Assembly (NCBI GenBank): GCA_937988695.1
Contig: CALKHM010000029.1
Span: 1-14,251 of the forward strand
DNA length: 14,251 bases
Direction of reading: 5' to 3'
Source: an uncultured Microbacterium sp.
GTDB taxonomy: Bacteria > Actinomycetota > Actinomycetes > Actinomycetales > Microbacteriaceae
Positions 13,753-14,251 of this stretch are shown piece by piece. How positions within the stretch are numbered: the first letter of the stretch is position 1; each line of letters opens with the position of its first letter. Below the pieces are notes generated by a model that was not told the DNA's origin, did no database searches, and saw nothing but the letters and a program-made list of their open reading frames with translations. Made by a program: the position numbers and the translations under genes.

Positions 13753-14183
13753 GCGTCGTGATGCGCGGCCGCGGCATCGTGGCCGGCGTCGTCGAAGCCG
13801 AGGCGCTCGTGACCGGCGACGGCATCTCCGGATGGGGAGGCATCGACTCGTCGAACGGCACGATCGTCGAACGGCGGCACGAGCTGGTCGGTGAGTGCTT
13901 CACCGGCAAGGTGCTCGTCTTCCCGACCGCGAAGGGCTCGTCGGGCTGGTCGGGTCACTTCCAGGCCACGCGGCTGATGGGCACTGCTCCCGCCGCGATG
14001 GTCATCAGCGTGATGACGACCAAGGCCGCGCTGGGCGCGATCGTCACGCGCGTGCCGACAGTGATCGCCGCCGAGCCCGATCCTGTCGCGACGATCCGCA
14101 CCGGCGACATCGTGCGCGTCGACGGCGGCGCCGGCACGGTCGAGATCGTCTCGCGTGCGACCACACCGACAGGCTCGCGCTAA
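13749..14183 (+). CDS. aconitase X swivel-domain (small) subunit
   Basis: This 144-residue protein of the PF01989 (formerly DUF126) family is the mobile swivel domain that completes the AcnX active site. Visible family features are GIVAGVVEAEALVTGDGISGWGG (positions 9-31), the segment GTIVERRHELVGECFTGKVLVFP (37-59) and KGSSGWSGHF (62-71), whose serines S64 and S65 include the likely catalytic residue. The ATG at 13749 overlaps the large-subunit stop, so the two are made in coupled translation and should form a heteromer. Its TAA (14181-14183) interlocks with the stop of the convergent acyl-CoA dehydrogenase gene. Confidence 0.9.
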   Translation: MSVVMRGRGIVAGVVEAEALVTGDGISGWGGIDSSNGTIVERRHELVGECFTGKVLVFPTAKGSSGWSGHFQATRLMGTAPAAMVISVMTTKAALGAIVTRVPTVIAAEPDPVATIRTGDIVRVDGGAGTVEIVSRATTPTGSR

Positions 14184-14251
14184 CGGGTGAAGGCGCTGTG
14201 CCCGGTGAGCGCGCGGCCCACGATCAGTGTGTTCACCTCGCGGGTGCCCTC
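14180..14251 (-). CDS. acyl-CoA dehydrogenase, C-terminal fragment (runs off the window)
   Basis: Only the last 23 residues and the TAG stop (14180-14182, minus strand) are inside the window. They include EGTREVNTLIVGRALTG, which closely resembles the C-terminus of glutaryl-CoA dehydrogenase-type acyl-CoA dehydrogenases, where the EGT segment includes the residues next to the flavin/substrate site. The gene converges on the AcnX small-subunit gene with the two stop codons overlapping by 2 bp. An FAD-dependent acyl-CoA oxidation step would fit with the upstream acyl-CoA ligase, but the exact substrate class cannot be judged from this fragment. Confidence 0.75.
   Translation of the reverse strand, partial: EGTREVNTLIVGRALTGHSAFTR

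Noticed and set aside
1..14251. tRNA genes, CRISPR arrays, insertion sequences, integrases, toxin-antitoxin or phage genes.
   Set aside because: Looked for, but no supporting sequence was seen; the gaps are short and explained by leaders, operators and terminators.

Overview
The window is high-G+C actinobacterial DNA, most likely from the Microbacteriaceae (Microbacterium-like). The basis is the base composition, GTG starts on the ribosomal protein genes, the conserved order rplM-rpsI-glmM, and the protein sequences. Coding density is very high and nearly all of the window can be assigned. I see no tRNA, rRNA, CRISPR array, insertion sequence or integrase.

Layout. Positions 1-2499 are a housekeeping block: a leader with an imperfect hairpin, then rplM (L13), rpsI (S9) and glmM (phosphoglucosamine mutase). 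From about 2547 to the right edge the content changes to what looks like a catabolic gene cluster. On the minus strand is a long amidase (2547-4124). Divergent from it is a type II haloacid-dehalogenase-like HAD protein (4277-5020), closed by a strong hairpin terminator (5028-5067). Next is an operon of an NMT1/SsuA/TauA-type ABC importer (Tat-type lipoprotein binding protein, ATPase, permease) translationally coupled to an AMP-forming acyl-CoA ligase (5292-9703). A ThDP-dependent enzyme of the acetolactate synthase/decarboxylase superfamily follows (9798-11486), with an IclR-family regulator behind it (11537-12361). Then come the two subunits of an aconitase X (AcnX) dehydratase, with ATGA overlap (12466-14183). 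The last 72 bases are the C-terminus of an acyl-CoA dehydrogenase on the minus strand, its stop codon interlocking with the AcnX small-subunit stop.

The most interesting signal is regulatory. A 16-bp inverted-repeat-like element, consensus TTTCAnnCAnnGGAAA, lies in the short intergenic gaps before the HAD gene (4205-4220), the ABC/ligase operon (5161-5176), the ThDP enzyme (9713-9728, opposite orientation) and, in a weaker form, the AcnX pair (12365-12380). In all four places a -10-like hexamer follows 28 or 29 nt after the element, and none has a good -35 box. This is what an activator site just upstream of -35 would look like, and the IclR protein encoded in the middle of the cluster is the obvious candidate. 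The motif ties scattered transcription units into one predicted regulon of uptake, CoA activation, ThDP-dependent C-C chemistry, dehydration and a HAD hydrolase.

Working model (inference): a small carboxylic acid, amide or related compound is imported, activated or cleaved, and dehydrated by AcnX. The cluster has none of the partners of the known AcnX pathways (hydroxyproline catabolism, archaeal mevalonate), so the substrate is unknown and may be new.
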